Shown: piece by piece, positions 19,450 through 30,300 of the stretch | How positions within the stretch are numbered: the first letter of the stretch is position 1 | Layout of the letters: each line of letters starts with the position of its first letter | From: Sternotherus odoratus | Taxonomy: Eukaryota; Chordata; Testudines; Kinosternidae | NCBI GenBank assembly: GCA_032164245.1 | Contig: JAVMKO010000003.1 | Location: forward strand, 6,086,651-6,150,650 | Direction of reading: 5' to 3' | Length of the DNA stretch: 64,000 bases | Made by a program: the position numbers and the translations under genes | Notes under the pieces: model-generated | What the model was told of the DNA's origin: nothing | The model's input: the letters and a program-made list of their open reading frames with translations, nothing else | Databases searched by the model: none

Positions 19450-19690
19450 CTCAGGGGTCCATTCTTGGCCCAATACTATTCAATAGTTTCATTAATGACT
19501 TGGAGGATGGAGTGGAGAGTTTGCTAATTACATCTTTGGTAAATACAGAGTTGGGAGGCTTTTGGAGGATAGGAATAAAATACAGCACGGTGTGGAGAAA
19601 TTAGAGAAATGGTCTGAAATCAATATGAAGAGATAAAAAGACAAACAAGTATTGGTTCATGTAAGGATGAATAATCTGCAGTACAAATAT
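19450..19690 (+). mobile_element. CR1 LINE fragment, reverse transcriptase
   Basis: The + strand reads GSILGPILFNSFINDLEDGV, the CR1 RT motif equivalent to GSVLGPVLFNIFINDL, followed by a degenerate palm region (ELGG, KLEKW). Stops and frameshifts are present and both ends are truncated. Confidence 0.75.
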
Positions 19691-21540
19691 AAAACAGAGG
19701 ATAACTAGCTAGGAAGTTGAGAGGAGAGGATGGTTGAGGAGAGGATGGTTGAGGTATAATGGAAATGGTGCTACCACAATACATTGACTGGAGGGGTTCC
19801 TGAAGTCTCAGAAAACACTATGAGGTGCCAAAAGGCTGCTGTGAAAAGCAAGCGAGAATGCAGATGATCACTACACACTGGACACACAATAAGACAAAAC
19901 GATGTAGGATCAAGTCCTATAATCCTTGCTCAGAAATGTAGGCTTCCCTTCAGGTTTAAAAGTACCACAGAAGGCGATCACAGTGATGTGCGGCCATTAG
20001 CTGGTGACAGGGAAACCCCACAGCCAACCTGTCTTGTAGTCCCCTGTCCATCATCATCATGGAGAAGAGATCACAGATCCAGGAGGTATTTATTTTCTAG
20101 ACATTGTTGCAAAGTAGCAAGCATATTCTTCGTCAATGGGGATCGGACAGGGAGTAGCTGCTCCCTTGATGCTGAGTTCTTGCATGACTTTGAGAATCCA
20201 ACTTTGTTTCCAAAGTGAAGTGAGATGCTTAATCCCAGCATGCCTGAATTATGTGCTTTTCTTCCCACTTCCTATTCTTTTTCAAACCCTGAATATACCA
20301 TAAAAAGTAAATACTTGATTGTTTTTCCTTCCTCATGAATTTCAGCTGTTGTGCCCAAATTTGCATATTAGGGTCTTTATTTAAATAAATTAGAATACAC
20401 TTTTTCTGACCTATATTTCCAGTTCAGGGGCTGTTTTTTTCACATCACAGCAAGAAGCTGATATTTGACTCTGCATCTTTTTAATGAAGTAGAGTGTTAG
20501 CAAGTGCAGTGCTTGATAAGATGGCGGAATGGTTTGCATTATAAAGTAAGTCATGCTGAATCAATTCTGGCTCAAGGGCAAAAGTCCAATTGGGTTGTGA
20601 TTTCTTTTTGCTTTTTAAGCTATTGTAGTTTATTTATTTTATATGTGACAGTGATGTGTTATCCAATCCTCCTGGGCTGCTGACAATTAGCTTTATCTGT
20701 TAGTATCTCCAGAATAAGCAAAATGCAGCCCTGGAGAAGAGAAACATCTGGGCATCCATCACTGTCACCAATGGAAGATGATGCTGTGACTCCAACATTG
20801 TGGGATAGCATGCACCTGCTACTCACCTGGAGGGATTGTTCTTTGTTTAAGATTTCCATAACCACTGAGAACTAGTGCACGGAAAATGCCTTTGTCTATC
20901 AGAAGTGACCCAGGGGGTCATCATTTGGGCTTGTTTGTTAATTCCCACAATGCTATGAGCAGGGACAGGGGAGGAGGGGAGGGAAAAGAGGGGAACATCT
21001 ACATTGTTCAGGCTTGTTTTTTATTTTCCAAAGGCAAATCTGGGTTTTTCAATGCTTTATTGTCTTCAGTAGCTTTCATGGAGTCAGTGGGTGTTTAGAG
21101 TAAATAATGATAGTTGGATTTGGCCCTCTATGTGTAGAACTAAAGATAAGCAACCTAAAATAAGATTTTCCTTGTAGCATTTTTGGATGGGCTGTTCATA
21201 ATCCACATAAAATGAAAGCATTGGACAACGTTATAAGAAAATGCTGCACATCCTTTTCTTCCTCAGATAACTCACTTGTGAATTAACTGTACTTGGGTCT
21301 AGAAATCGGAAGCAATGAGGCATGGCACCATTAATCATAGTTTACAGTGATTATTAGTAGGCTTTTAATCTTTGTTTTCATGTATAATTAGGTACAAGAG
21401 GTCAAAGCTGCTGACTCTTATAAACAACAATATTTTCAATAAATGACTGTTTTTTCTTGCCTGCAATTTTCCCTAGCATATTTTAAGGAAGTACTTGTTT
21501 TGTTTCAGAGCAGTGTCTCAAGAGTTTGTGTGCAACTTAA
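19691..21540. other. MSRA intron, no feature recognised
   Basis: Contains a small direct repeat GAGAGGATGGTTGAG near 19720-19755. Otherwise it is unremarkable. Confidence 0.45.
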
Positions 21541-21544
21541 TTAT

Positions 21545-21720
21545 TTTTTTAATTATTATTACAGGAGCACCTAATGAATCAAATCGGGGCTGGACCCATT
21601 GTGCTAACACACACCAAGACACAATCTCTGGCTAATTCTAGACAAGACAGACAATAGGAGAGAGGGAAGAGGTTTTAGAAAGGTACCAGTAACAAGTTTG
21701 TGTGGTCTCAAAGGCCAGCT
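21545..21720 (+). repeat. Ancient CORE-SINE-like fragment
   Basis: Reads AATTATTATTACAGGAGCACC, then GGGGCTGGACCCATTGTGCTA and AGACAAGACAGACAATAGGAG. Related wording (GTCAGGGCCCCATTGTGGTA) is at 32205-32300 and a weaker match at 49845-49915. The shared phrases mark an old dispersed repeat. Confidence 0.5.
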
Positions 21721-21949
21721 CTGAGCACTACTTGATAGCTAAGAGTTGTTACATTTTTAATTATATTCCTATATCTGATAATTAGTTGCCTGATTTCTTG
21801 CAGGATCACAGTAGAACTGGTCTGCAGAAGGTATCTGAAGAAGGTGGATGCAGCACTAGTTCAGGGAGGACATTCCAGGCATAAGGGGTGGCATGGCAGA
21901 AAGCGTAAAGATGGTATAAGAAGCATAGAAACATGACAGTCACACCTCT

Positions 21950-22170
21950 CAACCTGCTAAGGCCCAAATGGGAGACCATGCTCTGGATGTCTCTAAGCCT
22001 CTGACTGCTAGAAGCTGGGACTGGACGACGGGGATGGATCGCTCAAAAATTGCCCTGTTCGGTTCTTTCCCTCTAGGGCACCTGGCACTCGCCACAGTCA
22101 GAAGACAGGAAACTGGGCTAGATGGACCTTTGGTTTGACCCAGCATGGCTGTTCTTATGTTCTTAACAAT
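21950..22170 (+). mobile_element. CR1 LINE 3' end
   Basis: Ends GGGCTAGATGGACCTTTGG, then TTTGACCCAGCATGGCTG and TTCTTATGTTCTT. This is the complement of the CR1 termini seen at 23865, 49681 and 60960, so it is the same type of 3' end in + orientation. Confidence 0.75.
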
Positions 22171-22198
22171 GTCTGAGAAAGACCTACAGTGAGGGACT

Positions 22199-22627
22199 GT
22201 GACAGGGTGGGACTCACCACTGTGGCACCTCCTACCGTTTGTTTTGGGAATTAGCTCTGCCCCCTCTTCTGGTGATGTCTCGCCCATCCTCACCTCTGCT
22301 CTTGGCTCTGTGTCGCTCCAAGGGCTTTAAATACTCTTCATGACACAGCCCTCCAGCTGTGCATGCTCTGTTCTTCCCCGTTGGGGGAACTGCAATCCTC
22401 TGTCCAGCCACTTCCTTCAGTGGCAACCGCAGCTGATTATTTGGACACTTCCTCAGTGGCAATGGAGGGAGGGGGACCTGGGCCTGCCCACTACTCCGGG
22501 TCCCAGCCCAGGTACCCTGTAGATGGCCCCCACTTGCTGCATCCTGTCCAACTCCTCAGTAGATTTCGCTGGGCTACTTCTCCACAGCCCCACCACCCTC
22601 TTTGCCCCTGCTTCAGGGTCTCTCACT
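22199..22627 (+). mobile_element. LTR fragment of an endogenous retroelement
   Basis: Starts TGTGACAGGGTGGGACTC and contains a TATA-like CTTTAAATAC at about 22323. Its right part is cut by the Penelope-like insertion, whose 11-bp duplication begins at 22628. No second LTR or coding region is seen. Family unknown. Confidence 0.5.
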
Positions 22628-22638
22628 AAATATTTATA

Positions 22639-23012
22639 GAGGTAACAAAGTCCTGTGGCACCTTAAAGACTAACTATAAAGTTTTGAAGCATAAGCTTTC
22701 GTGGGCTAATACCCACTTCGTCGGATGCAAGCAATGGAAGTGTCCAGAGGCAGGTATAGAAAAGTAGGCAAGAACCAGGTGGGAGGTAAAAAGGTTAGTC
22801 CAATTAGGCTGAACCAGCTTGTTATCTCCGATCAGGGAGGGTGGGGTATTCTTCTAGCATTTGAATGGGGGGGGGGGGGGTGAACATGGAGAGAGGAGAA
22901 ACTATTTCTGTAATTAGCAAGCCATTGTAGGTCTTTGTTCAATCCGAGATTGTTTGTGTTGAATTTGCAAATGAATTGTAGCTCTGCAGTTTCCCTTTGC
23001 AGTCTGGACTTG
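22639..23012 (-). mobile_element. Penelope-like element, 5'-truncated, with 11-bp target duplication
   Basis: Flanked by perfect AAATATTTATA (22628-22638 and 23013-23023). On the minus strand it reads the C-terminal end of a Penelope-like GIY-YIG endonuclease region (RETAELQFICKFNT, then GLNKDLQWL). A 3' region of about 150 bp with a G run follows, then a segment (22690-22735) that starts GCATCCGACGAAGTGGG and has GAAAGC after a GTGGG/CCCAC stem, then AGGTGCCACAGGACTTTG. Penelope-like elements are known to carry hammerhead ribozymes in their non-coding ends, which fits this arrangement. The copy is too short to function. Confidence 0.75.
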
Positions 23013-23023
23013 AAATATTTATA

Positions 23024-23864
23024 CAATCCCTAGTAAATGGGTCCCCAGTATTTGAGATCTTTAGGTGCTACTGTAATTCAAATAACAGAGAGTAGTAACA
23101 GTCCTCAAGTGAGGGACAAGTGAGCGGCAGGCTGGTGGGTGATACTGATATTGTTGGTGGAGCAAAGGTGTGGGGTGTGATGTGATACAATTTCAGGATT
23201 ACATCTCAGCTGAGTAGACATTGAAATTAAATGTCATTGGTCTTCTCTGGTAAAACACACACTGAAGGATTTTTTGAATGTGCGGTCTTCATTGAGGCTT
23301 TTAGAATGCCTCCAGGGTTCGTTTGTACCCATCTTCATAGTTATGAATCCAAAATAAAGTTCAAAGTAAATAAATACAAAGTAACTCCATTTACACTGGA
23401 ACATAGATTATAGTGTAATTGCCAGTGATCTTACAGTTGAAAGTTCACATTACTAAGTCTTGCATTTATATAGCACCTTTCATTCTGTAGCATCTCAAGC
23501 ACTTTATAAGCTAATACCTTAATTATACATAGGGGTCACTTCCCCCACCACAGAAATATGAAGAGATGAAATACAAATGCTATGCACAGCAAGAATGGAT
23601 TAGAATAAGAATGGATAACACTGTACCTATTTAATTAAACTTCATCTGGAATATAGGTAGAAATAATGTAATTGCCCAAGTTGGAGCTTGGCAAGGGAAC
23701 CAGGGCTAAAATTGCAATGCAAACATTAGTCAAGATTTTAGTTTTTAGATTACATCTGGAAGCAGCACAGTATCCCTGGCACTGTGCTGGGACATTGGTT
23801 TAGTACTGACTTAGGGACCAGAGTGCCACCTAATTGTACATCAGTATTACTTTTTAGTTAATCA
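23024..23864. other. MSRA intron, mostly unique
   Basis: Around 23460-23530 the phrase TTTATATAGCACCTTTCATTC resembles an old dispersed repeat. The remainder shows nothing identifiable. Confidence 0.45.
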
Positions 23865-24921
23865 TAAGAACATAAGAGCGACCATATTGGGTCAGACCAA
23901 AGGTCCATCTAGCCCAGTATCCTGTCTTCCGACAGTGGCCAATGCCAAGTGCTCCAGAGCGAATGAGCAGAACAGGTAATCATCAAGTGATCCATCCCCT
24001 GTCGCTCATTCTCGGTTTCTGACAAACAGAAGCTAGGGACACCATCCCTGCCCATCCTGGCTAGTGGCCATTCATGGACCTATCCTACATGAATTTGTCT
24101 AGTTCTTTAATGAACCCTGTTATAGTCTTGGACTTCACAACATCTTCTGGCAAGGAGTTTCACAGATTGATTGTGCGTTGTGTGAAAAAAAAGCCTTCTT
24201 TTTTGTGTTAAACCTGTTTCCTGTTAATTTCATTTGGTGACCCATAGTTCTCGTGCCATGAGAAGGTGAAAATAACACTTCCTTATTTACTTTTTCCACA
24301 CCAGGCATGATTTTATGGACCTCAGTCATATCCCTCTTTAGTCGTCTCTTTTCCAAGCTGAAAAGTCCCAGTCTTATTAATCTCTCCTCATATGGCAGAT
24401 GTTTCATACCCCTAATCATTTTTGTTACCTTTTTCCGAACCTTTTCCAATTCCAATATATCTTTTTTGAGATGAGGCAACCACATCTGCAGACAGTATTC
24501 AATATGTGGGCATCCCATGGATTTATAAAGAAGTAATATGATTTTTTATGTCTTATTATCTATTCCTTTCTTAATGACTCCAAACATTCTGTTTGCTTTT
24601 TTGACTGCTGCTGCACGTTGAATGGATGTTTCAGAGAACTATCTACAATGACTCCAAAATCTCTTTCTTGAGTGGTAACAGCTAATTTAGACTCCATCAT
24701 TTTATATAGAGACAGTTGGAATTATGCTTTCCAATGTGCATTACTTTGCATTTGTCAACATCGAATTTCATCTGCCATTTTGTGACCCAGTCACCTAGCT
24801 TTGAGAGATCCTTTTGTAGCTCTTTGCAGTCTGCCTGGGATGCAACTATCTTGAATAGTTTTGTATCATCTGCAAATTTTGCCACCTCACTTTTTACCCT
24901 TTTCCCCAGACCATTTATAAG
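23865..24921 (-). mobile_element. CR1 LINE, 3' kilobase
   Basis: Minus-strand coding includes KFADDTKLFK, the RT active-site block, near 24870. Further on is a CR1 RT C-terminal block (YCLQMWLPHLKKDI, then HLPYEERLIRLGLFSLEKRR) near 24400-24500. The element ends in GACCTTTGGTCTGACCC and CTCTTATGTTCTTAT at its 3' terminus near 23865. It is 5'-truncated and has frameshifts. CR1 encodes an endonuclease-RT that retrotransposes without target-site poly(A). Confidence 0.9.
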
Positions 24922-27727
24922 TTCTCATCATTAGAGGTCTCATCCCAATAATGTCCCTACCCATCCCTGTTTAGCTGTCACTCTCTGATAGGCTCAGAGT
25001 TCAAGGTGATGTGGCTGCATTAACATCATCTGTTAAAATATTTCATCCCCATCTGCCTAAAGGCCACAGGTTTAAATACCCATATACATGGTACCCTTGT
25101 ATTTATTCATTATTCTGTTTTTCTATTCAGTCTACTCCTGGATGAAAGGCACTATGAATTAGGATTTAAAAGTGGATTGTGAAATCCTGCCTGCCAGAAA
25201 TGTTCAATAGGCATGCTCTGCCAGTCTTGTGAATGACTAACCAGCAGATTTCTATGGGCTAAAGTATATTTCTACACTTCACGCAAAGGTCAAAGAGAGT
25301 GCAAAAATACATTTAAGCAATGTTCTATCTGTGCGAATGAATACATAATATAGCAGAAGTGGAGTACTCTTCAAAGAAAGTCTCCGTTCAGCCTTTCAGT
25401 TTTATGATCAGATATTTTTACTGTCTTGAGAAGCAATTCAATCCATTCCACCTTAGCAGCCATAGAATGTTTAAACATTATAATTATTTTGTCAGTGGAA
25501 ATGAATTCCAGTAGCAGAAGTGGAGAGCATCAGCTGGAGATTAGCACCTCTTCTTAAGGAAACGGAGCTACTTCAAATAATAATTACAATACAAACACCA
25601 CCAGCAGCTACTCACATACCTGTAAACAAAGCCCCCTCCCCCATCTCCTTTGTTTGGACAAAGTTCTTCCCTCTGCTCTGCAGTCATGAAGGAAACAAGC
25701 TTCTACAGCTCATGCAGGGGGACATCACTTATGTGCAGTGGATCCAGGCCTCCTCTCATGTCCCTGCATTGCAGACAATGGAAGGAGGGGCCTGGATCTG
25801 CCAGAAGAGTTAGGATACTGTGGATTCACCACTCCATGGCTTTGTAGGGCATCACTCATCTTGTTTCCATTCACCACCCACACATTCAACTGCTGTTGAT
25901 TGGGGACTATACCTTTCAACGCTGACCTTCCCAGATGGAGAGTCTGTGTGGGGAGCAGCAGAAGCTCATGTTGTACACAGTGAATTGGAACCAGTCAGGG
26001 TGGTGGAGATGGGGGGGGCAGTGGGGGCTAACGCCCCTGCAATGGATATATTGTGGGGGCTCTGCCCCTGCATAAACTTGCATTTGCATGGCAGGATGGT
26101 GGGTGCAGAGGTGAGAGCGGGACCCAGAGTTGCTGAGCATCCACCACAGCCCAAGATTGGGTAGGATCTGTCAGAACCTCCCTTCCCAGCCTGGAGCATG
26201 CTACCCTCCTCCCAGTCACGTCTCAGTAGCTACCCTCACTCCCCTTCCTACCTCACACCCCCATTCACAGAAAAGTTCCACCCTCTCTGCAACTGGTTAC
26301 AGAATAAAGCAGATCGCTTTCAAGTACCTTATGCACTGAATGATCATTGAACATCACAGCCGCCCCTTTCTTCACTGTCACTCTGGGATAGGGGAAGGAT
26401 TACTTTCCAGCGGTCCCTGCTGATTCTCCTCATCCCAAATCCAGTGCAGGGCTTGGTGCAGGTGAAGGGGTTGGGAAAACTCACACAAGTCCTTGACATA
26501 CAAGGCAGGGGGCTGGCTTTGTGGAGTGAGGGTCCAAGACTTAGGTAATAGTCCAGGAGAAATACCTGTGGTACTATGCCTCTCCCTGCCCCCCAGCTCC
26601 CCTTGCATTTTAGTAAGTACATGGGCAACCACAGATTAAAAATTGGGGGAGATGGCAGAATGACCATCAGTTTTCTAGATTAGGTTTAAAACCTGCCATA
26701 AGGAAAAATGAGTCCTACATTTTAAGAACTAAACAGTTCTCCTAAAAGGCTGCATATTAGACTAACTGGTACATCATTGGAATTTAAAAAACAATTAACA
26801 GATGGGATTTTCAAAAGCATTCAGTGCTGGCCTAATTCTGCTTCCAATATGATCAGTGGTAAGTCTCTGATTTCAAGGGGACTAGTGAGTGCTTTTGAAA
26901 TTCCCATTCTGTATCTTCTCAGTTTCACAAAGTCACTGACAATAACTTTACAAGATCCCAAATGTGTGCAATCTAGCCTTGTACTGGCCCACAGGGAGGC
27001 ACTGTGGGAATGTGCATGTAAAGGATATATGAGACCTACATGGGACTGTACTAGCCTATAAGGAAATTGCATCAAAGTTAGCCTTTGCTGTAGTGATAAC
27101 CAATCCTGTGCCAAACAAGCTCACAGAGAAGGTGTTGGATGGTCCCATTGTTTGGATTAGCAGTGACCATCCTTACACCAATAAAGGCTTATGAGGATGT
27201 TATATGTAGGGAGGCTTGTAAAACAAATGTAAATTTATAATATCAAATTATGTGCAGCTAGTCATTTAGACTGATATTTCAATAGTTTATATTGATACAG
27301 CACTAATATGAAGTAAAAACTGTGCAAAAACATTCAGTAATGGTACGTAACATTGCACTAATGCTCTGAAATTCTCCTTATGCACTTCCAGAAGTAACAC
27401 AATGAACCACGTTTTTGGACAAATTTCCCTACTTTTGAAGAATTATCAGTAATGTCCAGTCTTTCCTTATGTCCATTAGAAACATGTAGATGATCCCGGT
27501 CCTCTTGTTTTGCAGACTGTAGGGGCAGTTTTTTAGCTAAATGTTCCCACATCATTCACCACTCCAGCAACATCCTGAATTGCAGCTAAAACTTCTACTG
27601 GTTCCTGAGCTGCAGGGTTCCTACACATCATTAAACAGTGCACAAGTACACCATGAGGCTCCTTTCTAGGGCTAGTAGGTTGTGCTCCATTACACTTTTC
27701 CAATATTTTGCTGGCTCTATCACGTGG
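24922..27727. other. MSRA intron, no feature recognised
   Basis: About 2.8 kb with several short frames but no protein similarity I recognise. GC is slightly higher around 25620-26240. Confidence 0.45.
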
Positions 27728-27845
27728 GTAGTGGGTATTAGCCCACAAAAGCTTATGCTTCAGTACTTTTGTTAGTCTTTAAGGTGCCACAGGACTTTTT
27801 GTCTCTTCTGAAGATCCAGACTAACACAGCTACCTCTCTGATTCT
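27728..27845 (+). mobile_element. Short Penelope-linked repeat
   Basis: Reads GTGGGTATTAGCCCACAAAAGCTTATGCTTC, then GTTAGTCTTTAAGGTGCCAC and GACTAACACAGCTACCTCTCTGAT. It is the same unit as at 3590-3718. The hammerhead-like GAAA has become AAAA. Terminal duplication not clear. Confidence 0.75.
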
Positions 27846-27964
27846 TGGGTAAAAAAGCGAATCATACACAATATCTGCCATTGCTTGTTCCATAGTAACA
27901 TTAAAATTAAACCCCTCAAAGCTGATGGCAATATTTAGCAGCAAATGAACTAAAAAGAATAATA

Positions 27965-29062
27965 AAATCATAGAATCATATAAAAAATATGGACAAAAGG
28001 GACCTCCAGAAGTCATCCAGCCCCCTGTGCAGATGCAGTAAACCTGACAGATGTGTGTCTAACCTCTTCTTAAAAACCTCCAATGATGGGGATTTCACAA
28101 CTTCCTTTGAAAACCTATTCCAAAGCTTAACTATCCTTATAGTTAGAATGATTTTGCTCATATCTAACCTAAATCTCCCTTGCTGTACATTAAGCCCATT
28201 ACTTCTTGTCCTGCTTTCAGTGAACATGGATAACAATTGATCACGGTCCTCTTAATAACAACCCTTAAAATATTTGAACTGTTATCGGGTATCCACTCAA
28301 TTGTCTTGTCTCAAGATTAAACATGACACCTTTTTTAAAACCTTTCCATAGTTTTTCTAAATCTTTTATTATTGTCACTGTCCTCTGGATTCTCTCCAAT
28401 TTGTCCACATCTTTCCTAAAGTGAAGCATTCAGAGTTGGATACAGTACTCCAAGTGAGGCCTCACCAGTGACGACTAGAGTGGGATAATTTCCTCCCATG
28501 TCTTACCGACGACACTCCATTTAATACATCCCAAAACATTATTAGCCTTTGTCATTCCTAGCCTTCTTCACAACTGCATCATATGTTGACTCATATTCAG
28601 TTTGTGATCCACTATAACCCTCATGTCCTTCTCAGCAGTGCTATCACCTAGCCTATTCCCCATTTGCAGTTGTACATATGATTTTTCCTTCATAAGTGAA
28701 GTACTTTGCACTCGTCTTTGTTGAATTTCATCTTGTTGAATACAGATCAATGCTCTAATCTTTCATGGTCAGTTTGAATTTTAATCACGTCTCTCAAAGT
28801 ACTTGCAATGCCTTGGATCTTGGTGTCATCTGCATATTTTATAAGCATACTTTCACTCCATTATCTAAGGCATTAATGAAATTTTTGCCTAGTACCCAAC
28901 CCAGGACCAATCCCAGTGGGACCCCATTAGATACATCCTCCCAGTTTGACCACAAACCATTGATAACTACTCTTTGAGTACGGTCTTTCAACCAGTTGTG
29001 CACCCATGTTATAGTAGATTCATCTAGACCACATTTCCTTACTATATTCAATATAGACAAAA
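27965..29062 (-). mobile_element. CR1 LINE, 3' part
   Basis: The 3' end near 27965 reads AATCATAGAATCATA, then GGGACCTCCAGAAGTCATCC. Minus-strand coding contains the RT block NGVPLGLVLGWVLGKNFI near 28900 and WVHNWLKDRTQRVVINGLWS. Stops and substitutions break the frame. Confidence 0.88.
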
Positions 29063-29150
29063 CCAAGACAAAATAAATAACAATAGGAGAAAATATAACC
29101 ACTTAAAGCTTTTCCCCTGCAAAGCCTTCTTCAGAGCTTTTCTCCAAGTA

Positions 29151-29450
29151 CAGTAGACTCTCGATTATCTGGGATGATAGGAAAAATAATAATCTAGATT
29201 AATAAAATTCTAGATAATCAAGAGTCTACTGTACTGTGGTGGGGGGAGGTCCCACCGCCTGCCCCACTCAGCTCCTGCTGCCAGCCTGTGTTCCCTACAC
29301 CCAGGCTAGCAGCAGGAGCTGACTGGGACAGGCGGCGGGACCCTGGCTGGCAGAAACCTGCAGGCATGCCATAGGTTGCCGACCCCTTTTTTAGACATTC
29401 CGGTTAATGCACAGCCCGGTTAACCTTAGCCTGGATAATCGAGAGAGAGT
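29151..29450. mobile_element. Tigger-like MITE, compact and composite copies
   Basis: An 81-bp unit (29151-29231) begins CAGTAGACTCTCGATTATC and ends AATCAAGAGTCTACTG with TA on both sides, as for Tc1/mariner pogo-like elements. Downstream, CCTGGATAATCGAGAGAG at about 29430-29447 is another inward end of the same family. Between them lie a GC-rich hairpin (29255-29336) and a hAT-like GGTTGCCGACCCC at about 29377. The region is a composite whose assembly order is uncertain. Confidence 0.65.
29255..29336. repeat. GC-rich inverted repeat
   Basis: Arms CCGCCTGCCCCACTCAGCTC (from 29255) and GAGCTGACTGGGACAGGCGG (to 29336) pair around a 12-base loop. The left arm closely matches 62325-62360 inside a hAT element. 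Confidence 0.8.
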
Positions 29451-30300
29451 GTACAGTCCATCTCAAAGCTTTTCCTTCAAGTTCAGCTCACTCACTTCAT
29501 AGTTTACCTGCTGTGAAGGAGTCCATGCCACATAATGGACAGGCAAGGGAGTGGAAAGTACTCTTTTGGCTTGTTGCCCTCTGTTGACACCATCTCTGCC
29601 ATTCGGTGGTCTGTCCCCTCCTGTGACTTGACCCTCTGGTTGGGCCACAAGTTCTGTCTACCCCTTCCAGTGTACATAAAGATTCCACCAAAGGCTAGTT
29701 TCACTGTTGAGCAAGGGGCTTCAGGCTTCATGCAGCCAAAGTCCAAGAGTCAGGACTGTTTGGGATATGGGGTCTTCCTAGTCTTGGGTCTCTGGTGTCA
29801 GGGATAGACTTTTCCTCTCCACCTCCATTGGGGTAGGTAGGGGAACTCAGGACCACTCTCTCCAATAGGTTCCAATCCAGTGCCCAAAGGTGGGTGGCTA
29901 ATTCCTGAACCATGGAGTCCTATGCAGCTACCTTCCCGGATCACTTCCTCCTAGTCTCCCTACAAAAGAGGGAAGAGCAAAGACATGTAAACAAAGCAAA
30001 CTGAAGAATAAGCTTACTGTCCAGAGTCCTTGTCCCTCCTCAGGTCGGGTAGACGATCTGTGGTCAGGAACCCCAACATCTGGGCTACCTGTAGTGATCC
30101 TTTCAAAGAGCCCAAGAGCATAGGTCTGCTTACCTCCACCAGCAGCCTGCAGGTGAGCTGCTCCACTCCCCCTTTAAACTCCTCCTCCAGCCTGTACATA
30201 CCTTGCAGGTGTGGCAGGGCAGAGCTACCTGGGCCCAGAGCAGCTCCTTAACCCCTTCTTCTCCTGTGCAATTCTTCTACACCCCATCGCACTGCCCCAG
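29451..30300. other. Moderately GC-rich segment, possible LTR, unclassified
   Basis: A stretch starting TGTGAAGGAGTCCATGCC (29510) and ending CAATTCTTCTACA (about 30282) has TG...CA ends and LTR-like composition, but no target duplication or promoter could be confirmed. Confidence 0.3.
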
